Shown here piece after piece: positions 10,195-22,193 of a stretch of 64,000 nucleotides of DNA. Below the pieces are notes generated by a model. It was given only the letters and a program-made list of their open reading frames with translations. It was not told where the DNA came from and did no database searches. The stretch's first letter is position 1, and every line of letters begins with the position of its first letter. Where the stretch lies: positions 40,249,260 to 40,313,259 of the forward strand of contig NC_083576.1 in NCBI RefSeq assembly GCF_027579695.1. Reading direction: 5' to 3'. The position numbers were made by a program, and so were the translations under genes. The DNA comes from Neoarius graeffei. Its lineage: Eukaryota > Chordata > Actinopteri > Siluriformes > Ariidae.

Positions 10195-11681
10195 GATGAA
10201 CTTTTGTTATTGTCCAAATACTTATTTTCCACCATAATTTGCAAATAAATTATTTAAAAATCAGACAATATGATTTTCTGGATTTTTTTTCTCATTTTGT
10301 CTCTCATAGTTGAGGTATACCTATGATGAAAATTACAGGCCTCTCTCATCTTTTTAAGTGGGAGAACTTGCACAATTGGTGACTGACTAAATACTTTTTT
10401 GCCCCACTGTAAACAAGCTCCAGTTAGTTCAAAATGCAGCAGCAAGAATCCTTACTAGAACTAGAAAATCTGGCCATATCACCCCTGTCATATCCACACT
10501 GCACTGGCTCCCAATCAAATTTCGTATTGTTTATAAAATTCTATTTACCTTTAAAGCACTGAATGGTCTCGCACCACAGTACCTGAGCGAAATTCTGGTC
10601 CTTTATGACCCACCATGTCTACTTGGATCAAAAGGTGCAGGCTATCTGCTGGTACCTCATATAGTGAAGGCTACATCAGGGGGCAGAGCCTTTTCTTATA
10701 AAGCCCCACAGTTATGGAACAGCCTTCCAAGTCATGTTCGGGAATCAGACACAGTCTCAGCATTTAAGTCTAGGTTGAAAACATATCTGTTTAGTCAAGC
10801 CTTTTGTTAATAGTGTTTATGAGGTAAAGGAGTAGATCTGGAGGGTCCTCAGACATAGAGTGTTTTGGTAAACTGGGATGTATGGATGCTGTCAGTCCCC
10901 CACTTGCTTGCTCACTCAAGTTTGTTGATGGTGTAGTGGCTGGCTGCTTTATGTCCCAGGGCACCCTCATGCCTGTGTTACCTTCTGGCTCTCCTCTTTT
11001 AGTTATGCTGTTATAGTTAGTTTTGCCGGAGTTCCTGCTTGCACTCAGCGCAAAATGTATACTGGTCCTACTCATCAGGTGACATTGGGCATACCAAACA
11101 ACCTGTGTCATTCCCGTCCCCCCCGAGTTACATGTCAATCCTGAGATCGAGATGCTGACCTCTTCTGCTCCTCGGAACTGCCTGATCCATCCTGATGCCC
11201 TATGTCTGGCTGGAGTCTCATCACATCGCTCGTGTGGAGGACAGCCCCATATGGACAGTTGGAAGTCACACTTGGAAGATGCTCTGGACGCTTACAGTAA
11301 TGCTTTTATGGCTGAGGACTACAGTTGACTTGCTAACTTTACTGAACAGTTTTGCACTCAAGTTTCCATCAATGAAGAGTTCTAACATACTTCATGTCAT
11401 AACAGACTTCATGCTAAAACAGACTTCATGTTAAAACTGTTAAAAATGTTATCACGTTGTCTGTTATCACCCAAATGAGGATGGGTTCCCTTTTGAGTCT
11501 GGTTCCTCTCGAGGTTTCTTCCTCATGTCATCTGAGGGAGTTTTTCCTTGCCACTGTCACCACAGGCTTGCTCATTGGGGATAGATTAGGGATAAAATTA
11601 GCTCATGTTTAAAGTCATTAAAATTCTGTAAAGCTGCTTTGCGACAATGTCTATTGTTTAAAAGCGCTATAAAAATAAACT

Positions 11682-11685
11682 TGAC

Positions 11686-11727
<42 letters not shown>
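11682..11727. repeat. (CA)n microsatellite at the L2 3' end
   Basis: An uninterrupted AC dinucleotide run follows directly on the 3' end of the LINE. Confidence 0.95.
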
Positions 11728-11730
<3 letters not shown>

Positions 11731-11853
11731 TGATACTGTAGATAGATAGATATGGACACAAGTGTTTTACTGGGAAATACACCACTTGTATTTTTCATAC
11801 AAACTACATCCGGGACATGGAGAACCAAAACTGTGATATATATCTCTACATGT

Positions 11854-12233
11854 GGCGGCACGGTGGTGTAGTGGTTAGCACTGTCGCCTCACAGCAAGAA
11901 GGTCCTGGGTTCGAGCCCCAGGGCCGGCGAGGGCCTTTCTGTGTGGAGTTTGCATGTTCTCCCCGTGTCCGCGTGGGTTTCCTCCGGGTGCTCCGGTTTC
12001 CCCCACAGTCCAAAGACATGCAGGTTAGGTTAACTGGTGACTCTAAATTGACCGTAGGTGTGAATGTGAGTGTGAATGGTTGTCTGTGTCTATGTATGTG
12101 TCAGCCCTGTGATGACCTGGCGACTTGTCCAGGGTGTACCCCGCCTTTCGCCCGTAGTCAGCTGGGATAGGCTCCAGCTTGCCTGCGACCCTGTAGAAGG
12201 ATAAAGCGGCTAGAGATAATGAGATGAGATGAG
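11854..12233 (+). repeat. Full-length tRNA-headed SINE
   Basis: Same family as 8580-8966 but in plus orientation: head GGCGGCACGGTGGTGTAGTG, tail GATGAGATGAGAT. A perfect 14-bp target duplication ATATCTCTACATGT flanks it (11840-11853 and 12234-12247). It was inserted into an older repeat (11755-12370) that is also found at 15285-15400. Confidence 0.92.
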
Positions 12234-12380
12234 ATATCTCTACATGTCACTTGTGAGGAAATCGATGGATTTGTCCTTTGGCCTTGCCCTTTATGGACCA
12301 AAATTTCTCCAGATCCCTTGAACCATTTAATGCACCATAGAGGGTGAACTATCCAAATCCCTTTGTATCTTTCTTGAAGG

Positions 12381-12760
12381 AACATTGATTTTAAACATTA
12401 CAAGAATTTTCTCACACATTTGTTGACAAACTGGAGATCCTCAGCCAATCTTTCATCCTCTAAGACTAGACCTTTCCTGGATACTGATATTGTACCAAAT
12501 CTTGATGACAGTCACCTGTTCACATCGCCTGTTTCAAATAAATGACATCAACATTCAATTGTCTTACCTAATTACTCGTCCTAAATTGCCCTGTTCCACC
12601 TTTTTTGGAATGTGTTGCAGGCCTGAAACATAGGAATGGATGTATATTAACAAATTAAATGAAGTTGACCAGACAAAACATGAAATATCTTGGGTCATAC
12701 GGATAACTGGGTTAAATTTAGAAATCGCTGCTTTCTTATTTTATTTGCATTTTCCATCCC
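12381..12760 (-). mobile_element. 5' end of a Tc1-like family, reversed
   Basis: The block is the reverse complement of the 5' non-coding region of the Tc1 relative at 61690-62404. Shared text includes TTTGTTGACAAACTGGAGAT, CTTTCCTGGATACTGAT and TTTTTTGGAATGTGTTGCAG. There is no transposase in this copy. Confidence 0.65.
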
Positions 12761-12810
12761 AGCCCACCTTTTTCTGATTTGCGGCTGTTTGCGTATGTAT
12801 GTGATATATA

Positions 12811-14409
12811 CAGTGTCTTAGAAAAGTATTCATCCCCCTTGGTGTTTGTCCTGTTTTATTGCATTACAAGCTGGAATTAAAATGAATTTTTTGGGGGTTA
12901 GCACCATTTGATTTACACAATATGCCTACAACTTTAAAGGTGCAAGTTGTTTTTTTTTATTGTGAAGCAAACAATAATTAAGATAAGATGAAAAAGCAGA
13001 AATCTGGAGTGTGCATAGGTATTCACCCCCTTTCGTATGAACCCCCTAAATAAGAGCTGATCCAACCAATTCACTTCATAAGTCACATAATTAGTTGATT
13101 AAGATCCACCTGTGTGCAATCAGTGTCACATGATCTGTCACATGATGTCTGTATAAATCAACCTGTTCTGGAAGGACCCTGACTCTGTGACACTACTAAG
13201 CAAGCAACATGAAAATCAAAGAGCACTCCAAACAGGTCAGAGACAAAGTTGTGAAGAAGTATAGATCAGGGCTGGGTCATAAAAAAATATCCCAAACTTT
13301 GAATATCCCAGGCAGCACCATTAAATCCATTATAGCAAAATGGAAAGAATATGGCACCACTACAAACCTGACAAGAGAAGGCCACCCACCAAAACTCACA
13401 GATCGGGCAAGGTGGTCATTAATCAGAGATGCAACAAAGATACCAAAGATAACACTGAAGGAGCTGTAAAGATCCACAGCAGAGATGGGAGTATCTGTCC
13501 ATAGGACCACTTTAAGCTGTACATTCCACAGAGCTGGGATTTATGGAAGAGTGGACAGAAAAAGCCATTGCTTAAGAAAAACACGTTTGGAGTTTGCCCA
13601 ACAGCATGTTGCAGACTCCCTAAACACATGGAAGAAGATTCTCTGGTCTAACAAGACTAAAATTGATCTTTTTGGCCATCATGGGAAATGCCATGTATGG
13701 TGCAAACCCAACATCCTGAGAACACCATTTCTACAGTGAAGCATTGTGGTGGCAGCATTATGCTGTGGGGATATTTTTCATCTGCAGGGATAGGAAAGCT
13801 GGTCAGGACTGAAGGAAAGATGAATAGCACTAAATACAGGGCAATTCTAGAGGAAAACTTGTTTGAGTCAGCCAGAGGGTTGAGACTGGGATGAAGGTTC
13901 ACATTCCAGCAGGACAATGACCCTAAACATACTGTGAAAGCTACAATGGAATGGTTTCAAGGAAAACATTTAAATATCATTAAAGCCCAGACCTCAATCC
14001 AATTCAGAATCTGTGGCATAACTTGAAGACTGCTGTACACCAACGCAACCCATCTAACTTGAAGGAGTTGGAGCAGTTTTGCCTTGAGGAATGGGCAAAA
14101 ATCCCAGTGGCTAGATGTGCTCAGCTAATAGAGACATACCCCAAGAGACTCGCAACTGTAATTGCAGCAAAAGGTGGCTCTACAAAGTATTGACTTTGGA
14201 GGGTGAATACCTATGCACACTCTAGATTTGTTTTTTTCATCTTAATTATTGCTAGTGTCACAATAAAAAAACAATTTGTACCTTTAAAGTTGTAGGCATG
14301 TTGTGTAAATCAAACGGTGCTAACCCTCAAAAATAAATTTTAATTCCAGCTTACTATGCGACAAAACAGGACAAACGCCAAAGGGGATGAATACTTTTGC
14401 AAGACCCTG
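12811..14409 (+). mobile_element. Tc1-like transposon, full length but dead
   Basis: The terminal inverted repeats start CAGTGTCTTAGAAAAGTATT and end GATGAATACTTTTGCAAGAC-CCTG, after a TA at 12809-12810. A transposase start at 13209 reads MKIKEHSKQVRDKVVKKYRS then IPGSTIKSIIAKWKEYGTTT. A stop follows the DNA-binding domain at 13467-13469. Broken catalytic fragments follow (NKTKIDLFG, then QQDNDPKHT near 13909 in another frame). The element carries an unoccupied TTAA in ACCACTTTAAGCTG near 13511-13516. The related copy at 45198-48295 has an insertion at that same site. Confidence 0.9.
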
Positions 14410-14423
14410 TGTGTGTGTATACA

Positions 14424-14434
<11 letters not shown>

Positions 14435-14487
<53 letters not shown>
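14435..14487. repeat. (TA)n microsatellite
   Basis: A pure TA run lies just after the Tc1 right end and is followed by TG/CATA dinucleotides. Confidence 0.95.
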
Positions 14488-14495
<8 letters not shown>

Positions 14496-14689
14496 ATACA
14501 TATATACATATATAGTGTGTGTGTGTCTGGCTCATTCTATAATTGTGAGTATATTTCAAGTGTTGACTCTGTTATTGTTGAACTGGGCAATCCATTTAAC
14601 AGTATTAATGATAATGGTGTTGACGTTTCCACAATTTTGTATCTTAACTACATGCTAACCTCAAACTAGCTACTACATGGCATAAATAA

Positions 14690-15262
14690 ACTTCCATAAT
14701 GTCTCTTATCTTGCCAAGGCTGAGGTCTCTTCTGAGGATTACCTCAGAATTCTTCAGCATAACCTCAAACCATTGGAAACTTGAACATGATTGGGAGTCA
14801 CAACAGGACAATGAACCCAAGCATGCATCAGAGCTGGTTGTGGAGGATAAAGCAGGCTAACATTAAGCTTAAAACAAGCCGTGACTTCAACCCTTTTGAA
14901 AAAAAAATAATTCTACCAATTCTACCATAAAAAGTTGTGAAATATCCTATCAGAAGCTTGTTCATGGTAAACAAAAAATGTTTGGTCAAGGTGAATCTTG
15001 TGAAGAGACATTTTACCCAAATATTAGGTGTGCTGTATGTACATTTTTGACCCTGTATGTATACTTTTGACCCTGTGTTGATTTCAGAAAACCCAAAGAA
15101 AATTGTGCACCGAATTCTATTTAAAAAAAAGTATACTTTACAATCATTCTGCCACAGAAAAAGAACAGTTCAGAGAAATCATTGAAAGGCCAAATAATGC
15201 CATGACATTCATATCCAAGATGACATTCATGTCACTATATGTAAACTTCTGACCACAACTCT
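14690..15262 (+). mobile_element. 3' portion of a Tc1 family (copy 1)
   Basis: The text from CTTGCCAAGGCTGAGGTCTC through the terminal repeat ending GTAAACTTCTGACCACAACT matches the element at 16480-17790. Catalytic-region text (ACAGGACAATGAACCCAAGC) survives without a frame. Confidence 0.72.
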
Positions 15263-15284
15263 GTGTGTGTGTGTGTGTGTGTAT

Positions 15285-15852
15285 TTTGCTGGGAAATATT
15301 CCACTCATATTTTTCATACCACATTCGAGACTTGGGGATTCAAAACGTGACATAAATCTTTATATTTCACTCCCAAGGAAATTGATGAATTGTTTTGATA
15401 AATTTGGGTACTTTTTGTTTGTGAATGTGTCTATATAATAAAAACATCATCACACACTGGCTTGAATATATGAAATTTATTTTCCTGTGTTGAAAAACTC
15501 GCATTTTTTATATGAAATACATTATGGAACTCAGTAAAATATATATATATATAGGATATTCCACAGTTGCATGAAGATATGAAGTTTATCTTCAAAAGGT
15601 GATCATATTCAGGAGTGAGCGAAGTGAACAAGTGAAAATATTTTCAACATGAGAAGATAAACCTAAACTTTGTAAGTTTACACCACCATGTACTTTTTTT
15701 GATATTATATGGACACATCCACAAAATAAAAAAGCAAGTTTTTCAAAAGAATTTTAATTTTGAACCAGTTCACCATTTTGACAATGCGCATTTAGTCAGT
15801 GGGAAAACATTGGGAGTGATGTCATCAGAATGAAACATGGGGGGGGAAAAAA

Positions 15853-15897
<45 letters not shown>
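15285..15897. repeat. Unclassified AT-rich repeat and (CA)n run
   Basis: The segment shares TTTTGCTGGGAAATA, TATTTTTCATAC and a following stretch with 11760-11850, so it is a dispersed repeat. A (CA)n run fills 15855-15897. No coding potential is seen. Confidence 0.5.
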
Positions 15898-15902
<5 letters not shown>

Positions 15903-16444
15903 CTGTGCAAAAGTCTTTGGCACACATGAAAATATGCTGTAGACCAAAAATGGCTTTAAAAATAATGAAAATGTTTCAACATTAAAAATAAATAAAAATA
16001 CTGCAAACGGTAGTAAGCCAGAAAAAATGAAGCAAAGTTAATATTTGGTGTGAGACAACCCTTTAAAAAAAAAAAACAGTCTCTGGTACAATTAGTGCAG
16101 TTTTATAAGGAAATGAGCTGTAGGTTTTACTGAGCATCTTGCAGAAGCAGTCACAGTTCTTCTGGACACTTTGACTGTCACACTTGCTTCTTAATTTTGC
16201 AGCAAAACCCAATAACCTTCATTATGTTTTCTTTTTTAATCTGAAAAGTGATCTCTTGTGTAATATGCTGCTCAGATACAAACATTTTTTTTTCTGTAAC
16301 ATTTTATTTTGTGCTGGAAAATGAACATTTGGAACTCTAAAATGTTTTTGTACTGACGCAATAATGTGGAAGTCATGAAATAGAAATGTATAACAAAGTT
16401 TGTTTGAAAAAAAATAGGGTGCCTCAGACTTTTGCACAGTACTG
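15898..16444. mobile_element. Tc1/mariner-type MITE with CAGTACTGTGCAAAAG ends
   Basis: The left end CAGTACTGTGCAAAAGTCTT and the right end AGACTTTTGCACAGTACTG are inverted copies, about 547 bp apart. There is no transposase, so it is non-autonomous. It lies directly after a CA microsatellite. Confidence 0.75.
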
Positions 16445-16479
16445 TGTTTTTACATATACATACATTATTTTATATATCA

Positions 16480-17790
16480 GTTGTGGCCAGAAGTTTACAT
16501 ACAGTTGCATGAATATCATCTTGGATATGAATGTCATGGCAATATTTGGGCTTTCAGTAATTTCTTTGAAATGTTCTTTTTCTGTGGCAGAATGTACAGC
16601 ATACATCTTTAATTTACAAAAAAACCCACTAGAATTTGGTGCACAAGTTTTAATTTTCTTTGTGTTTTCTGAAATCAACACAGGGTCAAAATTTACATAT
16701 GCTCACTTAGATTATTAATTCAGAGGTGCTGAAACTTCCAAAATGTCTGTCTTGCCAAGGCCGAGGTCTCTTAACTTCCTGTTAGTGATCATGATTGACT
16801 ACAGCTGGTAACTTCTCTGTGCCTTCATAAAAAGCGCTTGTTTACAGCACTCATTGGATTGACCAACACACAGTAAAATGGGAAAGTCCAAGGAGCTCAG
16901 TGCAGATCTGAGAAAGGGGATCGCAGATGTACACAACTCTGAAATGTCTCTTGGAGCCATTTCTAAACAACTGCAAATTTGAAGATCAGTTCAAACAATT
17001 GTATCCAAGTTATTGTGAGGTGTAGTCACTTTGCTTCAAGAAAACCCAAACTGTCACCCTCAGCTAAAAGGAAATTGGTTTGGATGGTCAGGAACAATCT
17101 GGGAACCACCATGGCACAGCCCTGCCATGAACTGGAAGCTGATGGATCACGGTCTACAGTTCAGGTCACCATGGACTAAGAGGCTGCTATCCAAGAAATA
17201 ACCCCCTGCTCCAAAATTTTCACCTTCAAGCTTAACTAAAGTTTGAAGCTGAGCACACGGACAAAGAAAAAAGCCTTCTGGAGAATAACTGTATGGTCAG
17301 ATGAGAAAGATTAAGTTGTTTGGCCGCAATGACCATCATGTACAGAGGGACACTGTACCAGCTGGTGGTGGTGGTGGCAGGATCATCATGCTCTGGGGCT
17401 GTTTTGCTGCCGGTGGAACTGGTTCATTGCACAAAGTGGATGGAATAATGAAGGAGAACTACCTCAGAATTCTTCAGCATAAACCATCAGAAACTTGAAC
17501 ATGACTTGTGACTTGGGAGTTACAATAGGACAATGAACCCAAATACGTATCAGAGCTGGTTGTGGAGGATAAAGCAGGCTAATATTAAGCTTAAAACAAG
17601 TCCTGACTTCAATCCTACCAACATATATATGGACTGTGCTTATAAGTCCATGCCAAGAAAAATAAAACAAATTTAATTGAACTCTACCAATTCTACAATG
17701 AAGAGTCATGAAATAACCAACCAGAATTCTGCCAGAAGATTGTTCATAGTTAACAAAAATGTTTGGTCAAGGTGAATCTTGCAAAGAGAC
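16480..17790 (+). mobile_element. Tc1 family remnant (copy 2), 5' and central part
   Basis: The left terminal repeat starts at GTTGTGGCCAGAAGTTTACA. An ATG near 16878 opens MGKSKELSADLRKGIADVHN, the start of the DNA-binding domain, and stops follow. Later catalytic fragments read MRKIKLFGRN and GRIIMLWGCFAAGG. The 3' end is lost: at 17791-17895 a SINE tail fragment joins, and a different Tc1 tail follows (17896-18222). Confidence 0.78.
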
Positions 17791-17895
17791 ACATCCATCT
17801 ATCCATTATCTGTAGCCGCTTATCCTGTACAGGGTTGCAGGCAAGCTGGAGCCTATCCCAACTGACTATGGGTGAGACCCTGGACAAGTCAGACT
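17791..17895 (-). repeat. SINE tail fragment
   Basis: The text TAGCCGCTTATCCTGTACAG through CAAGCTGGAGCCTATCCCA is the reversed 3' body of the tRNA-headed SINE. It sits between two unrelated Tc1 pieces. Confidence 0.65.
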
Positions 17896-18222
17896 TTGAT
17901 AGATCCCTGTTCTTTAAATAAAACAGGGTGCCCACTCACACCTGATTGTTATCCCATTGATTGAAAACACCTGACTCTAATTTCACCTTCAAATTAACTG
18001 CTAATCCTAGAGGGTCACATACTTTTGCCACTCACAGATATGTAATATTGGATCATTTTCCTCAATAAATAAATGACCAAGTATAATATTTTTGTCTCAT
18101 TTGTTTAACTGGGCTCCCTTTATCTACTTTTAGGACTTGTGTGAAAATCTGATGATGTTTTAGGTCCCATTTATGCAGAAATATAGAAAATTCTAAAGGG
18201 TTCACAAACTTTCAAGTACATC
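17896..18222 (+). mobile_element. Right end of the Tc1 family seen at 33.0-34.6 kb
   Basis: The words AAACAGGGTGCCCACTCACA, ACATACTTTTGCCACTCACA and GGGTTCACAAACTTTCAAG match the corresponding end of 33005-34604 in the same left-to-right order. Only about 330 bp remain. Confidence 0.8.
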
Positions 18223-19700
18223 TCTATGCATGGCAGCCCTGTCATTCCAGTGTCTGTGCTGGAATTTCAACACAAGCACACCTCATTTTATTTAATGAGG
18301 TACTGATTTGGTGATCACCTGAACCAAATCTTATTTAATGAGGAAAAGTAGAAAAACCACTGCTGTGGTCATCCCTGTCCTCTTGCAATAGGACCAGTTT
18401 GGATGGCAAAACAGTGCTAGTAGTACCTTAAATTTAATTGGAATGCAAAAATGTCTATTTGTACTCAAAATTTCAAAGACGGAAGTTCCTAAGAACAAGG
18501 TCAAGCAGCAGACATTGGGGACAACAAAGTTACAGACTGACGGAGGGCGAAAATGACTCTCCACTGACCGGGATGATCATCAACTCCTTCGAATGTCACC
18601 CAGCAACTGTAGCATGACATCAAGACATGATGTCACCCAGTGAGCTACAAGAAGAATGGCAAATAAGCAGCTCAGGTTAAGCACACAGTAAGGACGGTTT
18701 GAACCTGGCTCCTCTGGGTGGGGTTGAAGTCATATAAAGCTAGAAAAAATGCCCTTCATCAATGAGATGCAAAGAAGACCCAGGCTGAGGTTTGCTCAAG
18801 ACCATAAGGATTGGACTGTAGAGGACTAGAGTCAGGTCGTCATCTTTGATGAGTCCAATTCTCACATTTTCCCATCACCTGGTCATCTGTTGGTTAGGAG
18901 ACTTGGGAGGTTTACAAACCACAGTGTCTTGCACCTATTGTGAAATTTTATGGAGGACCGGTGATGATCTGGGGTGCTTCAGCAAAGCTGGAATAGGACA
19001 GATTTTTGTTTGTGAAAGACACATGAATCAAGTAATGTACAAGGTTATCCTGGAAGAAAACTTGCTTTCTTCTGCTCTGACAATGTTCCTTAACTCTGAG
19101 AATTGGGTTTTCCAGCAGGACAATGCTCCATGCCACACAGCCAGGTCAATCAAGGTGTGGACAGAAAACCACAAAATCAAGACTCTGTCATGACCAGCCC
19201 AATCTCCAGACCTAAAAGTCCCTAAAAACCTCTGGAATGTGATCAAGAGGAAGATGGATGGTCACAAGCCATCAAACAAAGCTGAATTTTTGCACCAGGA
19301 GTGGCATAAAGTCCCCTAAGAGCAATGTGAAAGACTGGTGGAAAGCATGCTAAGATGCATGAAAGCTGTGATTAAATGTCAGTTATTCCACCAAATATTG
19401 GTTTCTGAACTCATCCCAAATTCATGCATTAGTATTGTGTTGTTTAAAATTGAATATAATCTTGATTTCTATGCATTATTCAAGGTTTGAAAGCACTTCA
19501 TCTTTTTTATTTTGTCCAGTTGTCATTTTCTGCAATTAAATGCACTAAGTGACAATATTTTTTATATGGAATTTGGGGGAAATGACAGTAGTTTATGGAA
19601 TAAAAAAATTTAAAATGTTCCTAAAGCACATACCTATGAATAGTAAAACCAGAAAAACTGATAATTTTGTATTGGTCTCTTAATTTTTTTTTCTCCCAGA
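18223..19700 (+). mobile_element. Degenerate Tc1-like transposon
   Basis: The 5' text CATTCCAGTGTCTGTG through GGACCAGTTTGGATGGCAAA is shared with the fragment at 54697-54940. The transposase survives as pieces. One frame (18846-19190) includes LLSSALTMFLNSENWVFQQD then NAPCHTARSIKVW, the second catalytic Asp region. Many stops are present, so it is an old copy. Confidence 0.72.
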
Positions 19701-19704
19701 GCTG

Positions 19705-19748
<44 letters not shown>

Positions 19749-19768
19749 TACATACATACATACATACC
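19705..19768. repeat. (CA)n and (CATA)n microsatellite
   Basis: A CA run passes into CATACATA repeats. Confidence 0.93.
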
Positions 19769-19769
19769 G

Positions 19770-20789
19770 GTACATACAGAGTACAAGAACTTGGCTAACT
19801 GACAACCAATCTCTTTGTATAACAATAAGGTCTGATGCACTTCATCTTCACACAGTTGAGCAAATGGTCTTTTGTTGGTTGGGCAACTCTTGTAGTTGAT
19901 GGTCTTGATTACAAGAGCGAGTGTCATTAATAACTCAGACAGCTTTTTACTGGCCAGTGCCTAACACTGTACCATATTGTGAAAAATAATACATTCTGGA
20001 AGCTTTCACTTTCAAGTGGCTATTAAACGCCAAATATTTACCCATTATCACCACTGCCCCATCAGTGGAGCAAGCCACAAGATTCTCAAAGGATAGACTG
20101 TTGGATTTAAAGTATGTGTGAATCACTGTGAAAATGTCTAGGTCAGTATTTTGTTGTGCTCAGACTGGTTGACATAAGAATATCCTGTTTCAAAGACTTG
20201 TCTGCCACGGTTGTGGTTTCATCCAACAGAATAGTGAAAGGGAACTTTCCTAAGCATCACATGGAGTAGTTTTTTGCCAATCTCTAGCCATTTTTTTTGT
20301 ATTCTGTCTTTGACAGGGTTATTTGAAAGTGGGATGATCTTGATCACCTTTACCACCTGGGGCCAAACAGCTTTTCAACACTTTTCATCCGTGTTGCTCT
20401 CTGGTGCTGTGACTTTTTTGGATTTTAAGATCAGGAACAGTCAAGTGATGCTTTTGTAGCTCTGTTTAAATTGTTCCCTGCTTGTTCAAACACTTTCCTG
20501 TTATGAGACTATTTGTTAATGCCAGCAAAAGTAAAAATTTGATGATGTCTCTTCATTTTGCTAGGCTTCATGCTATCATTTGACAGCCACAAAGTACACA
20601 TTCTGGCCGAGACTTGTCAAGTCCTTCAGTCAAACCTAGCGTAAAGTACAGCCTTACCTTCCTCTGATGCTGCCATGTTTGTTAGAAATTTTGATAACAG
20701 ATTGTGAATGTACACCCTTTCTTCATATTTATAAATAAGAGACTTCAGCCCCCTGTGTGGGCCCCACCCCAGGTTGGGAACCACTGTTC
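19770..20789 (-). pseudogene. hAT-type transposase pseudogene (ZBED5-like)
   Basis: On the minus strand, broken frames spell pieces of a hAT transposase. ILLDETTTVADKSL resembles the conserved QLDESTDVA region. LACSTDGAVVIMGK resembles GVCTDGAKAMTGK. LVIKTINYKSCPTNKRPFAQ plus LCEDEVHQTLLLYKEIG resembles the KARPLNSRLFAKLCED to HTEVRWLSRGK region. The order is correct for a minus-strand gene. At 20766-20789 the end GGTTGGGAACCACTG, next to TTCTAGGCC, resembles a hAT terminal repeat and target site. Many stops show it is dead. The BED zinc finger was not seen. Confidence 0.72.
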
Positions 20790-21841
20790 TAGGCCACCGT
20801 TCATCTGCAGGGCATAGCAGAGAGCTATCATTTTTGTCAAGCAAAAGCTTTCACAACAAAGCACACACTGCAGTGATAGAAATCACCCTCACCAATTGAC
20901 CTTTCCTCATGACCAGAAAGACAATATGAGCTGTAAAACTGCTTATACCCTGACTGGTGCGTGTTTGAGAGAGAGGGGTGGGTGGGGAGGGAGATAGATG
21001 GTTGAATGTAATAACAATGGTAAAACCCACATGGGGGGGGTGAAGAGCTCAGCTGGATTTGTCATCATATGTTCCATGCTCCAAGATGCTATTCCATGCT
21101 ATTCTGCTGTTATATCAGCCTTACATAGGAAAAAACTCCATCGCTCCCATTTGCTCAAGAGAGCAGAGGCCATATAAGCCCTGGACAACTTGCATGTGTG
21201 TGTATCAATTTCACTGTTGCATGAACAAGAAATAAAAAGAAAATAGTAACCAATTAAAAAAAGGAAACACATAGTATCTGGCACTGGGGTATAAGTTCCA
21301 CTCTTCGCTGTGTGGTTGGTGGCGAGGTCATTGTGCTGTACTACAAAAACCACACACACACACCTGCTGCTACTGTAGTAGCTGGTTAACACAGTGTATC
21401 GATCAAGCGTTGGCCTTTGGCACCATGAAACATTACTGAATCACTCAGAAATGTGCCAGCTCTCTCTACTGAGCTTCAGTTGTAGATAAGAAAAAATGTC
21501 CTCCAAATCTGCTGAACCAATCTTTACGTTTTCTGCCTTGCATATTCTGTACCCAATCCAGGTTTAGCTGAGCAATGTGGAATCTGGAAAGTATGGAAAA
21601 AGAAGAGATTTTAAAACTTAAGAAGGCTAATACAGATAATACATACCCAACAACTTTTTTAATCCATTAACAACTAGTTCCTTTTCTATGTTAGTGTATG
21701 AATGGGTATTCTAAATTGGTCATTTTTTGCTCAATATTCTTACCAAAAGGTATTTATACCACAGCACTGCTGAATTCTCAAATGCGATGGTGTTGTATTA
21801 CAAAAGCTATATCAAAACTGCCCACTAACCTGTGTGCCTCC
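20790..21841 (-). other. drp2 3' UTR and downstream flank
   Basis: This region directly follows the drp2 stop codon on the minus strand. It has no coding pattern. A short CA run lies near 21352-21363. I could not fix a polyadenylation signal with confidence. Confidence 0.45.
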
Positions 21842-21958
21842 TCATTGGCTTGGTTTAGATGGGAAGACATTCCTCAGCTGCTCAATCACCTGCTGTAGCT
21901 GTAGCACCGTGTCCTGCTCTGGCTCCAAATCTTCACCTGTGAGGCAGTTACCTTCAGA
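21842..21958 (-). CDS. drp2: Dystrophin-related protein 2, last coding exon
   Basis: Read on the minus strand, the acceptor is TTTAGCTACAG. The exon has 38 codons and a TGA (21844-21842). It begins SEGNCLTGEDLEPEQDTVLQ, continues LQQVIEQLRNVFPSKPSQ and stops. This matches the layout of the DRP2 C-terminus, where an acidic stretch precedes a short amphipathic helix (human: LEDIMEKLRHAFPS). It starts in phase 0, which agrees with the exon at 22086-22193. The intron between them is only 127 bp. Confidence 0.86.
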   Translation of the reverse strand, partial: SEGNCLTGEDLEPEQDTVLQLQQVIEQLRNVFPSKPSQ

Positions 21959-22085
21959 CTGTAGCTAAACACAAACTTGACAATTTTTATATCTCTTGCT
22001 GTACCAAAATCTAACATAACAAGAAAAGGAAATATGTTGAAACAGAACATGTCCCTTGTTTCCTGTTCTAGGTCTAACCTGTAAC

Positions 22086-22193
22086 CTCCGTGTCTGTAGT
22101 CTCTTTGCTTAGTGGCTCCTCCTGATGCACCACTGACACAGGTGATGACAGAGATGAGGGGGCTGACCCACTGGCTTCTGAGTCATCTTTGGG
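22086..22193 (-). CDS. drp2: Dystrophin-related protein 2, penultimate visible exon
   Basis: The minus-strand acceptor is GGTCTAG. The 36 codons begin PKDDSEASGSAPSSLSSPVS and end KETTDTE. The donor is read as GAG|GTTACA; an alternative GTTAGA donor four bases on would break the frame. The Ser-rich stretch matches the linker of DRP2 (human SDGSGSAGSSLASSP and TTPDTE). It begins and ends in phase 0, consistent with both neighbours. Confidence 0.85.

Larger units (their letters stand above)
8407..10409 (+). mobile_element. Tc1-like transposon inserted in the L2 LINE and carrying a SINE
   Basis: The terminal inverted repeats begin CAGTGGGGCAAAAAAGTATT and end with the reverse complement. Both ends are bounded by TA (8405-8406 and 10410-10411). 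Removing the inserted SINE and one copy of its target duplication leaves 1601 bp, the usual length for this superfamily. L2 coding text flanks both ends. The SINE sits inside the left terminal-repeat region. Confidence 0.93.
6801..11680 (+). mobile_element. L2-type LINE, 5' truncated, interrupted by a solo LTR and a Tc1
   Basis: The element has fragments of a reverse-transcriptase frame. The fingers region (PISNLPFISKILEKAIAQQL, SGFRPHH) is at 7005-7301. The palm lies in 7372-8022, with VPQGSVLGPLLFSLYMLPLG and the intact catalytic box CYADDTQLYVS, followed by VKDLGVIIDPSLSFETHI. After the inserted Tc1 the C-terminal part resumes at 10412 (SGHITPVISTLHWLPIKFRI, LNGLAPQYL), ending near 10807. 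The 3' UTR, with TTGCGACAATGTCTATTG and AAAATAAACTTGACTT, matches a second copy ending near 52426. Stops and frameshifts near 7302 and 7370 show it is dead. The endonuclease is missing. Confidence 0.88.

Noticed and set aside
14356-14658. Frames spanning a TA microsatellite
   Set aside because: They consist of Tyr/Ile repeats from the microsatellite and are not coding.
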